A stretch of DNA of 64,000 nucleotides from the NCBI GenBank assembly GCA_900696645.1, contig CAADGV010000014.1, forward strand, positions 1-64,000, read 5' to 3'. Source of the DNA: an uncultured Chlorobiota bacterium (GTDB lineage Bacteria; Bacteroidota; Ignavibacteria; UBA10030; UBA6906). Each line of letters begins with the position of its first letter. The first letter of the stretch is position 1. A program made the translations under genes and the position numbers. The notes under the pieces were generated by a model, which ran no database searches, was not told the origin of the DNA, and saw only the letters and a list, made by a program, of their open reading frames with translations. This document shows, in pieces, positions 60,429 to 64,000 of the stretch.

Positions 60429-61883
60429 ATGTCGCTCGTTCTTCATCCACGTCTCACAAATCATCCGGGCAATTGCGTGCAGGTATGGCTCGGATTATTC
60501 GAGCGGACTACCACGCCTACTCTCCAATGGTTTCTCGACGGACAACTGACGTTCCCCCAAATCATTCGGCCCCTCAACAATATCCGGCCACTTGACCTCG
60601 TCGACTACAACGAACCCCGCGTCTTCTCCGGCGTGTTTCAATTCAACAACCTTCTACCGAGCACACGTTATACAATTGAGGTCCGGGGAGGCGGTGAGTC
60701 CGCCTCGTTGAGCGTGTACACGCTTCCCGATGCCGTGACGGACAGGATGGGGGAGTGGTTCAACATCATGCTCGTCTCGTGTTTCTATCAGCCGGAGGAT
60801 CGGCAGGGGTTGGCGGGCGAGCTTGTCTCACGGATTCCGCTTCCACTTCGACCGCATATGACTCTCCTCATGGGCGACCAAGTGTATCTTGACCTCCCGA
60901 CGTTACAGGATTTCAAGGATGATGTCGGATGGCTTGCGCGGAAGTTTGAACGCGATTATACCTGCAACTGGCGCGGCCCCAATGGCTTTGCAAGACTTCT
61001 TGCTGCTGCTCCCGCAGTTTCAACTCCCGATGACCATGAATACTGGAACAACTTCCCGCATATGAGCTTGTGGATCGGCAACTCGTGGTCGAAAGCGGGA
61101 AGGGATCGGTGGACACAAGCCGGTCGCATGATGTATGAGGGATTTCAACTTGCAGCGCCCGGCACAATAGGCGATCATCTTGTTGTAGAGATTCCGCCTC
61201 TCTCAATCTTTGTTGCCGATACACGATCGTTGCGCGATCCGGATAACATGAATATGCTGCGTCCCGGCGGCATTCAACCGATTGTCGATTGGGCGAACGA
61301 TGTGGCGGCCCGGGGCCGTTTCGGCATATTAGTAACAGGACAATCACTTCTGGACAAACCCGCAAGCGATCTCGAAGGAAAGTTTGCCGACTATGCCCTT
61401 GCGAATTACAACGAATTTACCCCGCTCGTTCAAGCTCTGGATCGACTCGCCGAGGCTGGTCGCGAAGTGATTCTGATTACCGGAGATGTGCATTGGGGCC
61501 GCGTCGCTGAAGCAATGAACCGGACGGATGCGCGGAAGAAAATCTTCGAAGTTATTTCGTCTCCAACATCCCTCGTGACAACGGTTGGCTACGATCAATT
61601 TGCCAAGATAGCGTCGTTCGTCAAAGGACTGTTTGGAAGGAAGGATCCGTGGCCCCGTCACGCCGATCCTGATGATGTCCCCCATTTTCTCGCCCGGCAG
61701 GTCCTCGGTCCAAAGTACGGATGCGTGAAGTACCACGGCCAGAAAGGCAATCATGTGGCGATCTTGTCGTTTCGACAGGTCGGCTTTGGATTGGATACAC
61801 GGGTAACATACTTTCCCATTCATACGGAGTTGCAGTATCGGACACCGGTTGAAGTCAACATTCCGCGGCTCGGTCCCAAGTAA
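60429..61883 (+). CDS. PhoD-like metallophosphatase
   Basis: 484 residues without a signal peptide. An N-terminal beta domain (about 10-100, with STRYTIEVRGGGESASLSVY as in the PhoD_N region) precedes the catalytic domain: NIMLVSCFYQPE, MTLLMGDQVYLD with metal-binding Asp, STPDDHEYWNN, SIFVADTRSLRD, ILVTGQSLLDKPA, and ILITGDVHWGRVAE with the GDxHW metal site. Members hydrolyse phosphodiester or phosphomonoester bonds; substrate unknown. The absence of a signal suggests a cytosolic or co-secreted enzyme. It is the first of a small set with two unrecognised proteins and a secreted barrel-like one. Confidence 0.82.
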   Translation: MSLVLHPRLTNHPGNCVQVWLGLFERTTTPTLQWFLDGQLTFPQIIRPLNNIRPLDLVDYNEPRVFSGVFQFNNLLPSTRYTIEVRGGGESASLSVYTLPDAVTDRMGEWFNIMLVSCFYQPEDRQGLAGELVSRIPLPLRPHMTLLMGDQVYLDLPTLQDFKDDVGWLARKFERDYTCNWRGPNGFARLLAAAPAVSTPDDHEYWNNFPHMSLWIGNSWSKAGRDRWTQAGRMMYEGFQLAAPGTIGDHLVVEIPPLSIFVADTRSLRDPDNMNMLRPGGIQPIVDWANDVAARGRFGILVTGQSLLDKPASDLEGKFADYALANYNEFTPLVQALDRLAEAGREVILITGDVHWGRVAEAMNRTDARKKIFEVISSPTSLVTTVGYDQFAKIASFVKGLFGRKDPWPRHADPDDVPHFLARQVLGPKYGCVKYHGQKGNHVAILSFRQVGFGLDTRVTYFPIHTELQYRTPVEVNIPRLGPK

Positions 61884-61916
61884 CGGCGAACAATCACATT
61901 CAGTGGAGATAATCCG

Positions 61917-62681
61917 ATGCTTAATATCCTGCAGGCTGATGTTAAAAGCCCGAATCCGGATTTCGCAAAAGTCCCGCGCAAGTCAAACGAGGACAATATT
62001 GCATGGCTCGAACGCAATATGGCGGATACGGATGAAAGTGTTTCTCTTGTGATGTTGGGAGGTAAGAACCCCATCGACTTCAGGCTCCGGCTTGCCCAGG
62101 CACATGTCCGTGATGATCTGACGCCAAGTAGTTGGTCGCATGTTATGCTGCTCGGCAAGCCGTCAAAGAATCTTGAATCGACAACTGTTCATGAAATCTC
62201 CCTCTATCCCTCGGATGGATTCAACTATCCCGTGCCGACGAACGCGGAACAGCAGGGCAAACTTAAAACGTATGCCGACGCGGAGGAATTTCCGAACATT
62301 GCAGTCATCAACGTTCCTGTGCAGCAATCGATGGTAAAAGATGCGTTGCGCAAGTATCGGCATCAGCGTGCCGTACTCGACGGGGTTGAGTTGGTTGTTA
62401 TGTGGCTCGCCTTCGTGTGGGGAGTCGGCAGGTCGGGAAACCCCTTGCTGGACGGGAATGGTGTCCCCTCGGCTGCGATGATCGAGGTTGTTATAAGTTC
62501 ACTCGGGTATGAATTGACGCCGGGATTGCCGAGCCGCGCAAGCTGTCCCGAAGCAATCTGGCAGGCGGCAAAATGGTGGCATGAGTATTACGAACGTGAT
62601 AAGCGAGAGGGGCTTACCGGCGCCTGGTGTGTAACGCACAAATTGATTGATGATGATGATAGAATGTTGAATGGCGCTTGA
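61917..62681 (+). CDS. Unrecognised protein, possible permuted NlpC/P60 fold
   Basis: 254 residues, with GTGGAG ahead of the ATG. No family recognised. SSWSHVMLLGKP (His75) and VHEISLYPSDGFNYPV could be the His end of a permuted papain-like (NlpC/P60, YiiX-like) fold. The later NGVPSAAMIEVVISSLGYEL, LTPGLPSRASCPEAIW occupies the place of the usual CSExV helix, with Ser185 where the nucleophilic Cys would be. So if the fold is right the enzyme may be inactive or use Ser. This is a weak inference. It lies between the metallophosphatase and a 126-residue protein. Confidence 0.55.
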   Translation: MLNILQADVKSPNPDFAKVPRKSNEDNIAWLERNMADTDESVSLVMLGGKNPIDFRLRLAQAHVRDDLTPSSWSHVMLLGKPSKNLESTTVHEISLYPSDGFNYPVPTNAEQQGKLKTYADAEEFPNIAVINVPVQQSMVKDALRKYRHQRAVLDGVELVVMWLAFVWGVGRSGNPLLDGNGVPSAAMIEVVISSLGYELTPGLPSRASCPEAIWQAAKWWHEYYERDKREGLTGAWCVTHKLIDDDDRMLNGA

Positions 62682-62750
62682 CGAATGACGGCCGATATCC
62701 GGCTTGAGGAGAAAATCACAATCTGTTGAACAATTCATAGTGAGGAAGAT

Positions 62751-63131
62751 ATGCCGCTGAACAAAATCCCGATCAACGAAACAGGGGGTACGGTAACTGT
62801 TGAAATTTCATTCGGTTACGCACAAGTGGGGGCATACACACTTTTGCTGTGGAACAAAACAGGGAGTGACTACAAGCGGTTGGGAGAAGGGATGAATACG
62901 GATAATATTCCGGACGAATTCAAACTACCGAAGCCGGTCAAGAACAACGTCGGCAAAATTCTCGACTGTCTTGCAACTATCATCAGTCCGAAGCCGGAGG
63001 AAGGGGGTCGTTACCGGGTGGACATGATTGTCCGGCAGGATGGTGAGGAATGCGGCCGCGAATCGTATGAAGGAACAATATCGACGAAATCCATTTCAGT
63101 CAGGCTTGCTGCACAACTCAGCACATCATAA
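62751..63131 (+). CDS. Small beta-rich protein, unrecognised
   Basis: 126 residues; GAGGAAG precedes the ATG. No signal peptide. It is composed mainly of strands (GGTVTVEISFGYAQVGAY, YTLLLWNKTG, GGRYRVDMIVRQDGEECGRE, KSISVRLAAQL), with one helix (GKILDCLATII). It could be a single Ig-like or jelly-roll-like domain. Nothing identifies its function; it is co-oriented and closely spaced with the genes on both sides. Confidence 0.55.
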   Translation: MPLNKIPINETGGTVTVEISFGYAQVGAYTLLLWNKTGSDYKRLGEGMNTDNIPDEFKLPKPVKNNVGKILDCLATIISPKPEEGGRYRVDMIVRQDGEECGRESYEGTISTKSISVRLAAQLSTS

Positions 63132-63146
63132 CACAAGGGTCTCCCC

Positions 63147-64000
63147 ATGAAATCGCTTGCATTTGCAGTTCTCTTGCTGGTCTACACAATTCCGCTCGCA
63201 GCCCAGGAGTTGGCGCCCGGTGAATTGCGAGCCTCCGATGCGCGGTTGAACTTTTCCGTGCCCGATGCACCGGCGTTTGCCATCCTCAACTATACCCCCT
63301 CAGTGATCATCCGGCCGACTACCGTGAGGGAAATCGGGCTTGCTGTTGCCGACTTCATCCGGGGCGGCAGCGTTCTGCCGAAAGCGTTTGCCGCGGAGTT
63401 TTCCCCCGGCTTGTTGGCCGGAGGAAGCACGCTGTCGATCCGTGAATACAATGCAAATCCGTTTTGGTACAGAACGCGCATCTCCATTGCAAGCCGCTCG
63501 TTTGATGACAATACCGGACGGATTCAGGCGAGCCTCGGTGTTCGCATGACGTTGATGGACGACGCGGATCCCCGCATGAACCGGCACTTCATTCAGGATA
63601 TGTCGAAAATGGCGATGAGCATCAACCAGACTCTTTCCAGAAGTGTTCAGGTGGCGCCGCCTACAGAAAGCGGAGTTGTCTCAGTTCAATCGCCTGACCT
63701 TGAAGTATTGGAGGCGGAAGTCAGCCGGTTGCGGGCACAGCAACGCGATGAAAGCTGGAATGCCAACATTGCGGAAATAGCCGCTGCGGTGAGATTCAGT
63801 TCGAGGGATTCGCTCGCAAAGAATGCCGTTGCCGATAAATACCAGCTTTGGATAGCAGCATCCTTCGGTGCATCAGAGTGGGGGCAGTTTATCTTCAACC
63901 TTACCGGGTCGGTGGAGCGGGCACAGAGCTTTGTGATGGATTCGACCAGCATCGCCATGAATTCCCGTTTCTACTTCGGCTCGAATTCGATCAAGGTATA
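63147..64000 (+). CDS. Predicted envelope protein, 3' end outside window
   Basis: An open frame from ATG 63147 runs without a stop to the window end (284 codons seen). Residues 1-20 are a signal peptide (KSLAFAVLLLVYTIPLAAQ). The mature part has alternating strands typical of outer-membrane barrels: WYRTRISIASRSFDDNTGR, IQASLGVRMTLMDD, YQLWIAASFGASEWGQFIF and MNSRFYFGSNSIKV. It also has a helical insert around 190-215 (LEVLEAEVSRLRAQQRD). It is probably an outer-membrane or surface protein of the cluster starting with the PhoD-like gene. No named family recognised. Confidence 0.75.
   Translation, partial: MKSLAFAVLLLVYTIPLAAQELAPGELRASDARLNFSVPDAPAFAILNYTPSVIIRPTTVREIGLAVADFIRGGSVLPKAFAAEFSPGLLAGGSTLSIREYNANPFWYRTRISIASRSFDDNTGRIQASLGVRMTLMDDADPRMNRHFIQDMSKMAMSINQTLSRSVQVAPPTESGVVSVQSPDLEVLEAEVSRLRAQQRDESWNANIAEIAAAVRFSSRDSLAKNAVADKYQLWIAASFGASEWGQFIFNLTGSVERAQSFVMDSTSIAMNSRFYFGSNSIKV

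Noticed and set aside
1..64000. Search for CRISPR arrays, tRNA, rRNA or integrase/transposase genes
   Set aside because: No regularly spaced direct repeats, cloverleaf-like segments, rRNA cores or DDE/tyrosine recombinase motifs were recognised by eye.

Overview
The window looks like a chromosomal piece of a Gram-negative bacterium from the Bacteroidota/Chlorobiota/Ignavibacteriota side of the tree. The reasons are: two secreted proteins ending in type IX secretion (Por) sorting domains with the PNPFNPTT motif, a fused LpxC-FabZ protein, outer-membrane biogenesis genes (bamA, two ompH/skp genes, lpxD, lpxA), a clade II (Sec-type, lipoprotein) nitrous oxide reductase island, and a TTG-N20-TAYCTTG promoter-like pattern close to the Bacteroidota -33/-7 type. 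Base composition is moderate and quite even. I saw no rRNA, tRNA or CRISPR array. The lineage call is an inference from these traits.

Layout. 1-0.3 kb: tail of a DUF1670-like protein cut by the window edge. 0.8-8.0 kb (minus): two T9SS cargo proteins, one of them a matrixin-like metalloprotease with a small secreted partner, and larC. 8.2-17.2 kb (plus): a DUF1801 protein, then a three-gene operon for a 1486-residue secreted beta-rich protein, a fibronectin type III protein and an outer-membrane barrel. 17.4-21.3 kb: methylmalonyl-CoA epimerase plus the four subunits of a sodium-pumping methylmalonyl-CoA decarboxylase. 21.6-23.6 kb: a cold-shock protein with a long leader and a DEAD-box RNA helicase. 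23.8-33.9 kb: an envelope operon (uppS, bamA, two ompH, lpxD, lpxC/fabZ, lpxA) running into a lipoate ligase, panB and surE. 34.1-44.8 kb: adenosine deaminase, sixA-like, adenosine-specific kinase, and histidine degradation genes (hutU, hutI, ftcD, fchA; hutH not seen). These are interrupted by a 553-bp element with 33-bp inverted repeats around a frameshifted GxxExxY gene, and by a PP2C phosphatase and a putative zinc peptidase.

44.8-59.3 kb (minus): one long nitrous oxide respiration island. An Rrf2 regulator and a methyltransferase lead into an FAD/4Fe-4S oxidoreductase, a Rieske protein, cytochrome b, a pentaheme cytochrome c, a DUF6448 protein, nosZ, a membrane protein, nosD, nosF, nosL, nosY and a SUMF1-like protein. 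The Rieske/cytochrome b/cytochrome c genes probably pass electrons from quinol to periplasmic NosZ, and NosDFYL handle copper-centre assembly. A -35/-10 promoter overlapped by a TTCAGA-N8-TCTGAA palindrome precedes the Rrf2 gene.

59.4-64 kb (plus): small membrane proteins, a PhoD-like metallophosphatase, two proteins I do not recognise, and the start of an envelope protein cut by the window end.

The most unusual things are the inverted-repeat GxxExxY element and its gene-less relatives, a family of palindromic repeats in three gaps of the nos island, the Rrf2 operator, the giant three-gene surface operon, and a SUMF1-like protein lacking the formylglycine-generating cysteines inside the nos cluster.
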